Shown here one piece after another: positions 12,847-25,739 of a DNA stretch of 64,000 nucleotides. This DNA is from Ailanthus altissimus (lineage: Eukaryota > Streptophyta > Magnoliopsida > Sapindales > Simaroubaceae), in contig OX327686.1 of NCBI GenBank assembly GCA_946807835.1, positions 12,958,001-13,022,000 of the forward strand, given 5' to 3'. The notes beneath the pieces are model-generated. The model did not search any database, was not told where the DNA came from, and worked only from the letters and a program-made list of their open reading frames with translations. Both the position numbers and the translations under genes were made by a program. The stretch's first letter is position 1. Every line of letters begins with the position of its first letter.

Positions 12847-15235
12847 TGTTGAGATTTGTGCTTACGTGTAATCCCATTATTGTATAAATATTTATTTTTA
12901 TAATATTTATATAATGTATATTTTGTTGATTCGTTAATTACATTAATTAAATTGTACAATACTTGTAACGCTACAAACATTATATGATTTGAAATAGTTT
13001 AAATCTGGTATAAAAAAAGTTAAAATTAGTACTAAGAGTTAGCATCGCAGAGAATTATAAATACTAAAGAGTTAGCAAGTTATAATAATCAGCAAAATCT
13101 AAAGAGTTAGAGCCTTATTTGTAATAGGACAAAGACTTGAGAGAACACTTGTAATAACATAGTTGCAAAGAGTTGCAATAGGTGCTAAGAAATTTTATTA
13201 TGTAAGTCTATTATCAAATAAGATGTTCCTAGTCTAATTCACCGATGTGGGTCTATTAGTGAAACCCTTTATGATGGACCAGTGTATGACTATATCTAAA
13301 TGGTCCAGATGGTTGTTCTTAGCTGACCATGAGCTTAGTGGAAGCTCGCTTAGCATATAGGTATTCAGTGAGGATTTGATACTGAACATGCTCAATGAGG
13401 ACCCTAATAAACATCCTATGAAGCTGCCAATGGTAGGTACTCTCGACTTGAGTAGCATGCTTGGTCCTTTGACCAGAGTGCCACAGTGGGCTTGTGAGTG
13501 ATTCACCATACTTTGGTTCCACATATGTCAATGACCTTTCATGGTCAGACTGCTACATGTCGTTGGGTATTGTCTGATGCTCATAGAGTCTAGTGTGCGT
13601 TATGGGATCCGTCAACTTACATGGGTGAGTTGTATATCTAGGTGCTTCGATTCTATATCTCAGAAAGTCTTATGGCAATAAGCAACAAACTCGAGAAAAT
13701 AGTTTTCTACAGGGTTAAACAATATTGCAAAAGTGTTTGCGTGTATTGTTGATCGAAATACATGTTTGGAGATTAGTTCACAGATAAGCATATGGGGATT
13801 TGACGATGCTGATCTATATCTCCACTCTTTCAGAATATAAATGGTAGAAGAATTTTACATATACGCTTTGACCTCAACTTGTATGGTCTAACGTGATGAT
13901 TTATAATATCCATGACATATGCATAGGGCATCAATCACAGACTCACATAATAGTTTTGTTTGACAAATTGGTTGTGGACTTGGGAAGTCCTATAATATAA
14001 AGTCTACTCGTTGTGTACTAAGACAGCATACTGGATTAAATAATATAATCCAATAAATTTTAATAGATCGGACATTTGCTTCAATATCCCTCAGGATGTG
14101 CACGTGTCAAGACTTAAGTGTTAAGTACATCAATTAGTTAACAATATTTGTTGACCAATAAGATGATGACACGTGGTATATTATAGATTAATTATTATTT
14201 AACTTAAAAATTAGCAAAATGACCTTACTTGTTAGACAAGAAAGATCATTATTTTATTCATAAAAGTATTTTTTTAAATAAAATAACAATAACAATATTT
14301 GATATTACTATTTAAAAGTCAAACAATAATATTTTAATTCATTAATTAATTATTTTAATTTGAAATAATAAGTGGAACAAATGAAATATTAGATCATGTG
14401 TTTCATTATTAAATTGTTTAAATAATTGATGAAACACTAATGCATGGCCATTTAAAATGGTGGGCTATGTAACTTGTAAAAGGGTGAAAGTGTTTCATTA
14501 TTTTAGTTGCAAAATCTGGCCAAGTTCATCCAATTATATACATGCCTTTTGATTTGTTAATTAATTATTTATTGTAAACAATTATTTTAAAGCAAAATCA
14601 AATGGGCAAGCAATTGAAAACCATGCTTGTGGGCTATGTTATGTCCTATTGGAGGGAAAGACAATTGAAGCAAATAAGAGCAAAATATTTATTCATTTTG
14701 AAGTGGTGATATACTGCTATCACAAGAGAGATAGAGAAGGAAGCTATTTATTTTTCAAGTGTTGGAAAATTTTATCAAGTGTTGATAGAAAGAGAAAATT
14801 GTTTATCTCATTTTCTTTCTTTTGGCTGGCCAATTAACATTTAAGGCTATAGTGTTTTATGTTTCAAATGTTGAAATAGAGTGAACACATTGATAGCTTT
14901 GTAGTCCAGTCTATAGCTTAAAGTGTTAAGCAAATTAGTTTAAGAGTTAACATAGGATTTAAAGTGTTAAATCCTTTCTGGAACAAGCTACCATTCTAGT
15001 CTACCTAAGCCTACTAAGTCGGAAGCTAGAATTCACAACAAGCTCACTTCAAGGCGGGAACTTCAGTAACACAAAATTCTAGAGGCTTGTCAAGGTGATT
15101 CTCTACAAATCCTTGTAATTTTATTTATAAGATAACATAAAAATTTTATTGTGTTTATCACTTACGAAATTAGATTTTCGAACCTCCGCTACGCATAAAA
15201 TGTAATAATGAACACATTACCTACATGCATGGACC
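12847..15235 (+). repeat. Copia family 2, 5' LTR of the RT-deleted element
   Basis: Starts TGTTGAGATTTGTGCTTACGTG, as do the other family copies. Alignment to copies 1 and 3 is good for about 1.2 kb, then looser. A TTCGAACCTCCGCTACG box near 15177 sits where the family LTR ends, about 60 bases before the inferred boundary. The end near 15235 is placed just before the inverted-repeat homology begins. Short minus-strand frames inside are not genes. Confidence 0.7.
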
Positions 15236-15241
15236 CAAGGA

Positions 15242-15665
15242 TAATCAACCCTTTATCACATATAACCATTAAATAAACTGTGATAATTTGTTTAAATTGT
15301 TAACCACAATGGTATTTTTACTAGTAAGGGTTAGTTATGCTTGTTTAAAATAAATGTGTGTTTGAAATTATTATCCTTATGAGATGCTGATAATTTTGAA
15401 AGCTCTTTTAATTAGATTGAAATGTGTTTTATTTTGAGAAAATGTTATATATGGTCCGTGTTGTTAATACGGTGTTAAACAAATCACCTTGGTCTTTTCT
15501 AATATAAGTAAACATATTGTCCAATATTGCTAAAGCATGAAAAAAGTATCAGTAACTTATATTTGATCATTAACAAGTAGATCTGGAACATACTTAGCTA
15601 ATATTACTAAAGCATGAGTATGAAGTGCGTTTAGGACTAGAGTTAATAGTTGCTTGAGATGCAAT
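15242..15665 (+). repeat. Right arm of a long inverted repeat
   Basis: Reverse-complement partner of 11720-12231. It occupies the position of the leader of the RT-deleted Copia element, between its 5' LTR and gag. The arms enclose the foldback element and the whole 5' LTR. Confidence 0.75.
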
Positions 15666-17919
15666 TAACAAAGACTATATTATTAAAGCTTGAGGTTGGA
15701 GTAAATACTGATTGGGTCTACTTTCAATTGTAAAGTTTAAGTGTTAAACTTTCTTTTTCCTATTAGAGAAATTAAAGGGAAATTTAAAGTAGTGGAGTAG
15801 ATTAAAAACATATAAATAGTTGTATCCATGATCTAAAGCATTTATAACGATTTGAAATATTCTGCTAACATCTATTCTTTTGTATTTTGAAGATAAAATT
15901 ACTTTAAGCAATCTGTTGGTACGCATACTTGATGCACACCGACTGAAATGTGCTGAGAATTATTCTGATTGGTTTATAAACCTCAAAATAGTTCTTGATT
16001 CGAGAAATTTTGGATATTATGGATTAGAAAATACCTAAAGGTATTTCTGATAAAGCTACTTTAGAAAAGCTTGAGATATATCATAAATAAGGTAATAATG
16101 ATTTAAAGGTCAAATCATATACCCCGACCTCAATGTCTACTAATCTTCAGAGGGACCATGTGCACATGGATAGTGCAAGTAGTATTATACTTCATCTAAA
16201 ATAGTTATTTGATGTATCCAAGCCACAAGAAAAGAGTAAAAGCAAAGGAAAAGGTTTCTATTGTGGCGAGGTTGGATATTAGAGAAGTAACTATCCAAAG
16301 TATCTTACCATAGAAAAGATAAATCTCTTAGGTTTATGTTTACTTATCATTGATGTTTCATTAGCTTTGGATACTAGCAATAGTTGGTATTGGATATTGT
16401 CTGTCCTTGTTTTATATGCAATATGTTGCAAGCATTAAAAAGAGTTAGAAAGTTAAAGAAATGATAAGTACAGCTTCGCGTAGGAAGAAGATTTCCTTGA
16501 TGTTGAAGCTGTTGGGACTTTTGAGTTACTTCTCCTTTCGGGTTATAGTATTTTGTACCAAATATTATTAGATAAATTATATCTCTCCTTGTATTAGACA
16601 AAAAAAAGGTTATCATGTATATATTAGAAATGGCTCCATGTATTTATATGATAAAGATAATAATTTGTTATATGATTTTCAGTTGATGAATTACCATTAT
16701 ATTATAGATACATCGAAAAAAATAAACTGGTAAATTTATTAAATGTCTTCAATCAAATTGAGGCGGTAAATACATGAGTAGTGAATTCACTAATTATTTA
16801 AAATAAATTGGGATTCTCGCTCAATATAATTCTTTATACACTTTTCAACACAATGATATTTCAGAGATAAGGAATCAGACTTTATTAGATATGATCTGAT
16901 CGATGATGAGTTTTACTGATCTTCCTGAATATCTATAGGGTTATACTCTATAGACTACTGCTCACTGTTAAATAGAGTTCCATCGAAGGCTGTTCCTACT
17001 ACTCCGTATGAGATATAGATTGGGAGGAAACTAAGTCTTAAGTACGTTAAGATTTGGAGTTGTTATACTTATGTAAAGATTACGCAACATAATAAACTTA
17101 CACTCAAAGGGTACAATATCAGTTCATTGGATATCCTTAACACTCTATGAGATACTAGTTCTATATTCTTGAAGAACGAAAAGTGTTTTTGTAATGACAC
17201 TTTCCTAAAAATATAGTTTTTTTATAGATCGTAAAGATTATAAAAAGATTAAATTTGATGTACTAATGATGAAACTTCAGGTTCAATAGAGTAAGATATC
17301 TTTGACACACTCTCCTCGAAAGTCAGAAAGAATCTCAAGACCACCTGTTAGGTATAGTATGATGGAACCTCAGGTTCAAATGATAAGTTTTTAATTTATA
17401 GAAAAAGTAACTTATGAATGAGAGGATACATATATTTAGACTTCCAGTCTAATTCAAATGATAGAAAATCTACATTTGTTTATGTGTTTCTTTTCAATGG
17501 TGCCACTGTAAGTGAGAAAAATGCAAAACATGGATCCAAAGTTAATTCTACCACAGAAGCAAAATACATTACGACTTCGGCAGCTGTAAATGAAGCAGTG
17601 TAGATACGAAAATTTATTACATAACTAGAAGTAATCCCAAGTATAGTGGATCCTATCCCATTATATTGCGATAACAATAAGGTAATTACTTAAACAAATG
17701 AGCCAAAGGCGCACAAGAAGTCTAAGCATATGGAGCAAAAATGCCATATAATTAAGAGAGATCTTATTTAAAGGAGATGTAAAAGTATCTATAGTAGAAT
17801 TCTATTGATAATGTAGCAGATCCACTCACTAAGGCCTTAACTCTTAATGTATTTTTTTAGGCATTTAAATTCAATGGGTATTAGATACCATAGGCAATGG
17901 CACTAAAACAAGTGAGAAA
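15666..17919 (+). pseudogene. Copia family 2 gag-pol relic lacking reverse transcriptase
   Basis: Coding relics of a Ty1/Copia polyprotein with many stops. Near 15950-16080 is a gag core (SDWFINLKIVLDSRNFGY). Near 16255-16300 is a decayed zinc knuckle (FYCGEVGY), in which the second half has lost its histidine and cysteine. Protease-like and pre-integrase pieces follow, and the integrase C-terminal part runs to about 17000. The Copia connection region (SPRKSERISRPP) at about 17310 jumps within about 100 bases to RNase H (17418-17700, with the STTEAKY and YCDNN motifs). The whole RT domain is therefore absent. A GAGAAA purine tract touches the 3' LTR. Confidence 0.8.
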
Positions 17920-19172
17920 TGTTGATAGTGCTTACGTGCCATCCCATTTTTATATGAATATTTGTTTAATATTTATACAATGTATATTTCAATAAATTGT
18001 TAATTAATTTATATAGAATTTATTTTGTTACTTTTCAGACATTGTAAATCTAAAGAATTTTAGATTTGATCTAAATATGTTTAAGTTAGCACTAAGAGTT
18101 AGTAATTCTAAAAGTTAGAATCTTGTCTGGACTAGGACAAAGACCCGAAAATATTTATAGTAATGATAGTTGTAAAGTGTTACCAATGGTGCTAAAAAAT
18201 GTCATTATGCAATATATTCTTAAAAAACCATCGTTCCTGATCACTGTTTACAGACACAGGTCGATTGGTATACCTTTCAAATCAATATATACAAATATAT
18301 AAATTGTTCAGATGGTTATTCTTAGCAGACCATGAGCTTAGTGGAAGCTCGTATAGGTATGCAGGTATCAGTAAGGATTTGGTACTAAACATACTCATAA
18401 GGATCTCCAATAGATATGCCATAAAGCCATTGATGAAAGGTCTTCTCGAGTTAAGTGCCACGGCGGGCTTGTGAGTGATCTACTATACTTAGATTCTATA
18501 CATGTTAAAGACCTTTCACGGTCTGACCTTTGGGTGTCGTTAGGTATGGTCTAATGCTCATGGAGTCCGATTTGCTTAGATATAGTATCCGTCAGCTTAT
18601 ACGGGTACGTTGTATATCATAATACTCCGAGATTGTATTTTAAAAAGTCTTGTGACCACAAGCATTCACCCTAAAAAAAAGTTTCCATAAGTTAAAATAA
18701 TATTGCAAAAGTGTTTGTGAATATTGTTTATAGAAATACTAATTTGGAGATAAGTTCATGGTCGAGTAAATAGAGATTTAACAGTGAAGATTTATGTCTC
18801 TACACTTCCGAGACATAGGTGACGAAGAGACTATACAAATATATTTAAACGTCAACTTGTATGGTTCAATACACTATTTTGTAATATCTATAACATGTGA
18901 GTGAGGCAATATTTACAGACTTATATAAAGGTTTCATAAGACAAATAGATGTAAATCTAGAAAGTCTCACAATATAAAGTGTACTCGTTGAGCACTATTA
19001 TAGCGAACTAAGCTAAAGAGTTTGATCCAAAAAAATTTTAGATAAATAAAATTTGTTTCAGGGCCTCTCGAAAAAAACGTGTCATATTCTAAATGCTTGA
19101 ATTTGACACGTGTCATGCCACCGATTATTGCTTGATAAAAGGCTTAAATTATGTTAAAAGAAAACTTAATTG
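17920..19172 (+). repeat. Copia family 2, 3' LTR, truncated
   Basis: Starts TGTTGATAGTGCTTACGTGCC directly after the purine tract. Aligns with copy 1 (9505 onward) to about 19170, where the next AT-rich sequence begins; the last approximately 0.8 kb of the LTR is missing. Confidence 0.8.
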
Positions 19173-20094
19173 TTCTTTTTTTTTAAAAAATTTTATCGAC
19201 AACTTTCACTTTCATCTAATTTTAAAAAATAATTAATTTTATTAAATTTAATAGAAAAATTATAAAAAAAATATAAAATTTGGTAATTTTAAAAACAAGA
19301 TTAATAAATTATCATTTTTACTATAACACGGAATCTAATATATATTTTTTTCCTTTAAACAATGAATGAATATTTTTGTTCAAGTTTATGACTAAAACAT
19401 TTATTAAATAATTAAATTTGTTAAATACCCTATAATTATGATTATTTACAAAAATATCCCTTATTTTTATTGTTATCTCCGGGTAATAGGAAATCTTAAG
19501 ATGAAGGTACTCCAATCTTCTAAAACAGTAAAAGCAAAACTCTATTGTGAACAGAAACTGGAACAGGGGATGAGCATTCCTATCGGAGAAAAGTCAAATA
19601 CTAAATATTTTTACAAAACAAATTTCGTATTTAACTATTATTTTAGGATAATTTTTTTTTACCAAAGTCAATTTTTTTAATTTTTGTTAATTAAATATAT
19701 ATCATGTTAACCATTTTATCCTCAATTGTAATTTTCTTTTTCCGTTTTGTGTAAATTAATTAAAAACTTAAATTTTTAAACAATTAATATTTTTAATTAA
19801 TTATTAAAAAATTATTTAAAATAACAATAATAGTTTTAAAAAATAATTAAAATTATTTTAAATTATTTTTATCATTATTATATTTTTTAGTTGTAATTAA
19901 TTTTAAAATTTTGTCATTATCTTTTAGATGTATCAAATATTGTACTTTTAGTACATGAGATTTTTTATTTTTATAAAAACAAATTTTTAAAAAAATAAAT
20001 GTATGCTTTTTTTAGTTATTATAATATTTATAATGATTAAAAAATAAATAAAATAATATAAGAAATAAAAATTTAATATATATATATATATAGT
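19173..20094. other. Very AT-rich stretch, nothing recognised
   Basis: Long A/T runs and TA microsatellite at its end (about 20078-20092). Two small frames at 19321-19515 (minus) and 19438-19680 (plus) have low-complexity compositions and no recognisable domain. Confidence 0.4.
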
Positions 20095-21175
20095 GCAATG
20101 GTACATGCACCATACGCTGCAGCACGCACTATAGTGCCCCACTGCGTATGGGGCGCATGCGTGAGACGCGCAACAAATGCGCCCCAGACATGTGTCCCAA
20201 GCAAAGCCAATGCTTGCTATTTTTTCTTTTTTAATTTTAAATTTTATTTTAATTTATTTTTAAAAATAAAATTATTAGTAAAAAAATAATTTTTTTTCTT
20301 TTTATTAAATTAATAAAAAATAATATTTTTATTAAATAATATAAATTATTTAATTAATTATTTTTTACTTTTTATAAATTAATTTAAAAAAATAAAAAAA
20401 ACTTTAAAATAAAATTAAAAATTAAAAAATTAAAAAACAAGGCCTTGAGGTGCATGCGTGAGGCGAGCGCCCCAGACATGCACCTTGCAAGCTTTGCTTA
20501 GGGCACAAGTGTGAGGAGCGCAACAAATGCATCCTAAGTATGCCCTCCAGCACAAGCAAAGCCAAGCTTGGGGCACATGCCTGCGCCCCAAGCTTTGGTT
20601 TTTTTTATTTCTTTTTTGATAAATTTTAAAAAATAAAATTTTATTAAAAAATAAAATAATTAGTAAAAAAATAAATTTAAAATAATTTTTTTAATAAATT
20701 GATGAAAAAATATTTTTATAAATAACATAAATTAATTAATTAAAAATAATTAATTTAAAAATAACTTAAAAATAAAATTAAAAAAAAGTAAAGCCACATG
20801 CGCCCAAGCAAAGCCAAGCTTTGCTTTTATTTTTAATAAATTTTAAAAACAAAATTTTATTCAAAAATAAAATAATTAGTAAAAAAATAAATTAAAAATA
20901 CCAAATTTTCTTTTTCACTAAATTATTAAAAAAAGTAATATTTTAATTAAATAATATATATTAATTGTTTAAATAAATAAATTTTTTATTTTTAATAAAT
21001 TAATTTAAAAAATTTAAAAATAAAAATTAAAAAAACTTAAAAACTAAATTAAAAATTAAAAAAAAGTAAAGTTTTGGGGTGTATGCGTGAAGCGCGTGCC
21101 CCAAGTCTTTGTTTATAGGGCGCATGCTTATGCTCAATGCATGCGCCCCATGCAAGCTTTGCTTTTTTTTTTAAT
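20095..21175. repeat. Array alternating GC-rich and AT-rich blocks
   Basis: Four GC-rich blocks (about 20095-20215, 20440-20600, 20795-20825, 21070-21165) share words such as GCGCATGCGTGAG, GCGCCCCA and AAGCAAAGCC. They are separated by three very AT-rich blocks that share ATTAGTAAAAAAATAA and similar runs. This looks like a degenerate tandem array with a unit of roughly 250-380 bases. Words of the same kind occur at 49190-49360 and 21660-21731, so it is probably related to the MULE ends. No coding. Confidence 0.6.
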
Positions 21176-21731
21176 AATAAAATTTTATTTAAATAGTTAA
21201 TATTAACTAAATATACTATTTTTTTTCTCATTTTACCTCTTACAAATAATATCCTCAGCTTTTCCTTTTCACTCTCAAAACACTTAAAAACTCTCAATGC
21301 CACTCCCACGCAACTCTCACTCGCCCATTACTGTTTCTCAAAATTCTCTTAGATCTATTACAAATTTAGGATATTTTGAAGATTTTCATAAATAGTGAAG
21401 TTGAAAAAATTGAAAGCTAGTAAGTTTGTTTTGTATTATTTTTTTTAATATAATTATTAGAAATGTATAGTTGTAAGATAGTAATGTATAAAATATATTA
21501 AAACTAAGTGTAATATAAGTTTGTTTTGTATTATTTTTAATGTAATAATTAGAAATGTATAGTTGTAGGGTGATAATGTATAAAATATATTAAAAATGAG
21601 TGTAATATGTGAGAAATGAATGGTCGAAATTGGTTAAAAATATCAAAAATCATAAATTTTGAACTCCACTTGTAGTCTAGTGTTACCATATACTGGTGTG
21701 TTGCAACCACGCATGGCGCATTGGTGCACGC
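21168..21731 (+). repeat. MULE left terminal region
   Basis: Matches the reverse complement of about 49280-49815. Shared order of blocks: an AATAATAAAATTTT run, a TATTAAC block, TTTTCTCTCAAA-like sequence, then GATATTTTGAAGATT, a GTTGAAAAAA block, and finally a GC-rich patch with GGCGCATTGGTGCACGC. It contains a partial internal duplication, with copies near 21425-21510 and 21520-21600 sharing ATTAGAAATGTATAGTTGTA. Confidence 0.65.
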
Positions 21732-22720
21732 ATGATAAGGGCAAATTTGTCATATATTTTTTCATATTTTTATTATTGATATTTTATTATTTTATGAGAA
21801 TAGATGGCTATTTATGTGCTTTATTGTTATTTACAGGGACTAAAATGCAAAGTTTTTAAAGTATGAGTCTATCGCCCAGCGCCACGAGAATTATAGCTCC
21901 AGCGCTGAAATAGTGATCGAAATAAGAAAAACGACCTGTTCAAGTCGCATCTGGCGCCCTAGCGCCATACCTTCATCGCGCCAGCGAAGAGACAGCGCCA
22001 TCATCCCACCGCTTCAGCAGGGAAGCCTTTTCACGCGTCGCCCCAGCGACAACTGCATAGCGCCCCAGCAGTAGCGCGAGTCCTAGTCCGACAAGAATTG
22101 AGATTTTCAAACTCATATCAATCCCTATAAAAAGCCACTCGTTCCGAGCCTTCAAGAAAATCCAAGAGCAACCTAGAGCAATTCAAGAACACCAAAAATA
22201 CAGAGCACGAGTCTTGGAGAGCAATAGGAGTTTAATTGAAGCAACTTTAGAGAGAGATTCAATACGTTCTTCGGCATCAAGAGTTCTTAGGCAGCGCAAT
22301 TAAGAGAAATTCGACGTCTATATCGATTTACTATTGATTGTATCATGATTTATTATTATTTTTACTGTTGTTCTCTTGTAGCCATGAGCTAAACTTATTT
22401 TCTAGGGTTTATACTTGAACTCAATATGTGTGCTTAATTGCCATATCTTTAGAATATTTAATAAACTTAGTTCTTTGATATTCAAATTACTTGATCTTAA
22501 TGCTTCAATATATCTGGGCAATATATGGTGAATGAGTTGGTAATACTATTGATAAACTCGGAAGAGAAATCATAATATTTAGACCTAGGTAGTTTGATGC
22601 ATGATTGTAGAGTAACATTCAATGTTGCATATGCAAATTTTAATTTAGGATAGGAATATACCTAATTGGCATGTATAATCAATAAGACCTAATCTTAATG
22701 AATGTTAATTTATTACAAGT
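21732..22720 (+). repeat. Gypsy LTR fragment, same family as 24305-33386
   Basis: Starts TGATAAGGGCAAATTTGTCATA like the LTRs at 24305 and 31976, and follows them through the CAGCGCC-rich zone, the TATAAAAAGCCAC promoter-like box near 22126, and the AACATTCAATGTTGCATAT block. It stops at ATTACAAGT (22720), about 1 kb into the 1.4-kb LTR. The 3' end is missing, so it is a truncated solo LTR. Confidence 0.85.
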
Positions 22721-22777
22721 GTGGGCCCCCACCCCTCTACTAGCAGGGTAGGGTCTACCCCTACTCGGTGGGCCCAC
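22721..22777. repeat. Small GC-rich palindromic insert
   Basis: Bounded by GTGGGCCC (22721-22728) and its reverse complement GGGCCCAC (22770-22777), with further short inverted words (TAGGG/CCCTA) inside. It lies exactly at the break of the LTR fragment. It could be a tiny nonautonomous element or repair-filler DNA. Confidence 0.5.
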
Positions 22778-22819
22778 TCAAAGGATATCGGAGTATACTA
22801 CATCTTAGTGAGTTAGGGA

Positions 22820-24075
22820 GCATGCATTAAGATTGATAAGAGGTTCTTTAGAGAATACATTTAGATTGCATCCTGCATACAGTTATGTGTTGCAACAAAA
22901 TAACCCGGGTACGGTTACTTATTTAGAAACTGATGTGGATAATCACTTAAAGTATTTCTTTTTGGCATTATGACCTTACATCAAAGGTTTTAATTCATCA
23001 ATCCGACCGGTGATTGTAATGAATGAAATATTTCTTTAAAGGTTTCTATCTTTGTACACTGTTTGTGGCTATTTGTAAAGATGGAAACAATCAGATTTTT
23101 TCATTGGCATGAGGAATTATTGACTCAGAAAATGATACTTCTTGGGAATGGTTTATGGTTAAACTGCGGGGAGTAATTACGGACCATCAGAATCTTGTCT
23201 TTATATCTGATCGACACGTCAGTATTGAGAAGGCTATATGGGGTATGTTTCCTAATGCATATCAAGGGTTCTGCATCTATCATTTGAAGAAAAATTTCAT
23301 GACAAAATATAAGTTACCATTAAAAAAGTCTAAAAATGGGTATACTTGTTGCCTATTTCACTGTTGCCAAGGCTTATCGTGTCCCTGATTTTTAACACCA
23401 ATTAAACAAGATGTACAAGTGAGACTCGACGTATCAAAGTATTTGGAGAAGGATGTTTGTACAATAAGATGAGCCCGATTAACTGGTGCTTTCAGAAGGT
23501 ATGACGTGATGACTACTAATATCGCCGAGAGCATTAATGCAATTGTAAAAGAATCATGAAAGCTTTAAGTGACCAATTTGGTGGAGTGGATGCATGCGCT
23601 AATACAATTATGATTTTATTATAGACGATTGTTAGCACAAAATATGACAAATATCCTGATGAACTGGATATATCATAAATTCATAAAACCTAACGATGAC
23701 GTAAGTCGGATGAAAATTTCTCCTGTTGATAATTTATAATTTGTAGTTATAGACAGTGGTATGAATTAAATAGTGGACATTGGTGAAAGAACATGTAGCT
23801 ATTAGAAGTTTGATTATTAGTAACTGCCTTGTTCCTATGCACTCACCGTATACAGATACAACAAATTATAGCACAAGAGTTTTGTTTGACTTATTACACA
23901 TTTAAGACTTTATCCCGTGCCTATAGCAACCCAGTGCTTCTAGTTGGCCAAATGTCGAATTGGATATTCCTGGAGTATTTGAAAAATATGGACATTCAGC
24001 CTTTGATAGCACGTCGTCAGTCAAGCATACGTTGGCGAATTAGATTCTATTTTAAGGAGATTAACCATTGAAGAA
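22820..24075 (+). pseudogene. MULE (Mutator-like) transposase relic
   Basis: Decayed transposase of the plant Mutator superfamily, which would act in the nucleus by cutting and joining element ends. Near 22831 reads HALRLIRGSLENTF, then NNPGTVTYLETD and FNSSIRPVIV, the usual region before the catalytic core. The core continues from about 23036: LFVAICKDGNNQIFSLA, IDSENDTSWEWF, then an open piece 23155-23388 with VFISDRHVSIEKAI and CIYHLKKNF. A SWIM-type zinc-finger trace (LPCSYAL) is near 23829. Stops and frameshifts are frequent, and the N-terminal part is not recognisable. It lies in the left half of the split MULE, transcribed toward the Ulp1 gene. Confidence 0.85.
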
Positions 24076-24304
24076 TATAGGTAGTCATTATAGATAACAT
24101 GGACATAACTGATAGACGTGTCAAAACTCTGTCCCTTTACAGAGTAGTTGATGTATATTTGTTTATAAAACTACCTTGTTGATATTTAGTTTTACTATAA
24201 TATAAGGCTAATATTTGAATTTTTTATGTTTCAGATGGATCTGAAAAATATAAAAATATATGGAAACGAGCTATACCCTGAGACTTAATTATATGTATGA
24301 GTAT

Positions 24305-25732
24305 TAATAAGGGCATATTTATCATATATTTTTTTATATTTTTATTTTAATATTTTATTATTTTATGAGAATAAATGGCTATTGATGGACGTTATTGTTA
24401 TTTATAGGGACTTGAATAGAATTTAAAGAAATGATGCAAAAGGAGCAAAAACAAGAACTAAAATACAAAGTTTTCAAAATATAGATCCGTCGCCCCAGCA
24501 CCATAAGGAATTTCGCCCCAGCGCTAGAATAATGATCAAAATAAGAAAATAAAAAAAAATCCACCTGTTTAAGTCGCAGATTAGTGCCCTAGTGCCAGAC
24601 CGTTATTGTGCTAGGAACAGATCAGCGCTCCAGTGCCAACATCTCATCGCTCCAGCGATGAGGCCGTCAACACCCAGCACCCCAACAACAGCAGCATTGC
24701 GCCCCCACAGTAGTGTAAGTCCTAATCCGATGAAAATTGAGATTTTGAAGCTCATATCAATCCCTATAAAAGGTCACTCGTCCTCAGACTTTAAAAATCA
24801 CCAAAGACCAATCCAAGAACACGTCACACAAGTCTTAGAGAGCAATTGGAGATTAATGGAAGTAACCATAGAGAGAGATTTAAGGCGTTCTTCGGCATCA
24901 AGAGTATCTTAGGCAACGCAATCAAGACAAATTCAATGTCTATATCGGTTTATCACGATTTTTCATTATTTTTGCTGTTATTCTCTTATAATCATGAACT
25001 AAAATTTCTTTTTAGGATTAATACTTGAACTCAATATGTATACTTAATTGTCATATCTTTTTAATATTTAATAAATTTAGTTCTTTGTTATTCAAATTAC
25101 TTGTTCTTAATGCTTCAATATATCCAGTCAATATATGGTGAATTAATTGGTAATATTTTTTATAAACTCGGAAGAGGAATCATTATATTTAGACCTAGGT
25201 AATTTGATGCATGATTATAGAGTAACATTCAATGTTGCATATACAAGTTTCGAATTAAGATAGGAATATGCCTAATTGGTATGTATGATCAATAAGACTT
25301 TATTTTAATGACTCTTAATTTATTACAAGTACTATAGGAATATAGGTATTTGGTAAATTAAGGTATACTTGCATGACCTTAGAAGAGGCTTGTGAATACA
25401 TTAGTGTCTTGATCAATAATAAAGACTAAGGGAGTTAAATATTGGAGGATTAATTATTAAAAAGTATATTGAGGGATAGTATTAACCCTAGGTTTTCTCT
25501 ATATTGCTATCTTTCAAATCTCTTTACATTGTTTCATTGCTTTTATATTTTCTACATTCATTATTAGATTTTTATTTTTCTGAATAATTATTAAAAAGAC
25601 ATAATTTTAGTACTTAGTTAAAAAGTAGAAATCATCCATGTGGGTTTGATATCTGACTTTATAAGTCCCTTTAGTACTTGTTACGATAGCGTATACTTGT
25701 GCTTAATTTTGAGATATAAAAATATCGCATCA
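24305..25732 (+). repeat. Element A 5' LTR
   Basis: Collinear with 31976-33386 from TKATAAGGGCATATTT to GCATCA. Contains a zone of repeated CGCCCCAGCG-like words (24485-24720), a TATAAAAGG box at about 24765 followed by the presumed transcription start, and an AACATTCAATGTT block near 25230. Short frames over this LTR (for example 24592-24912) are not genes. Confidence 0.9.
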
Positions 25733-25739
25733 AGTTTTT

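Noticed and set aside
13234..13531. Two overlapping minus-strand frames of 96 and 70 codons
   Set aside because: Inside a Copia LTR; not kept in the homologous copies at 9505 and 17920.
24592..24912. 106-codon plus-strand frame rich in Pro and Ser
   Set aside because: Lies wholly inside an LTR, crosses its promoter, and the partner LTR does not keep the frame.
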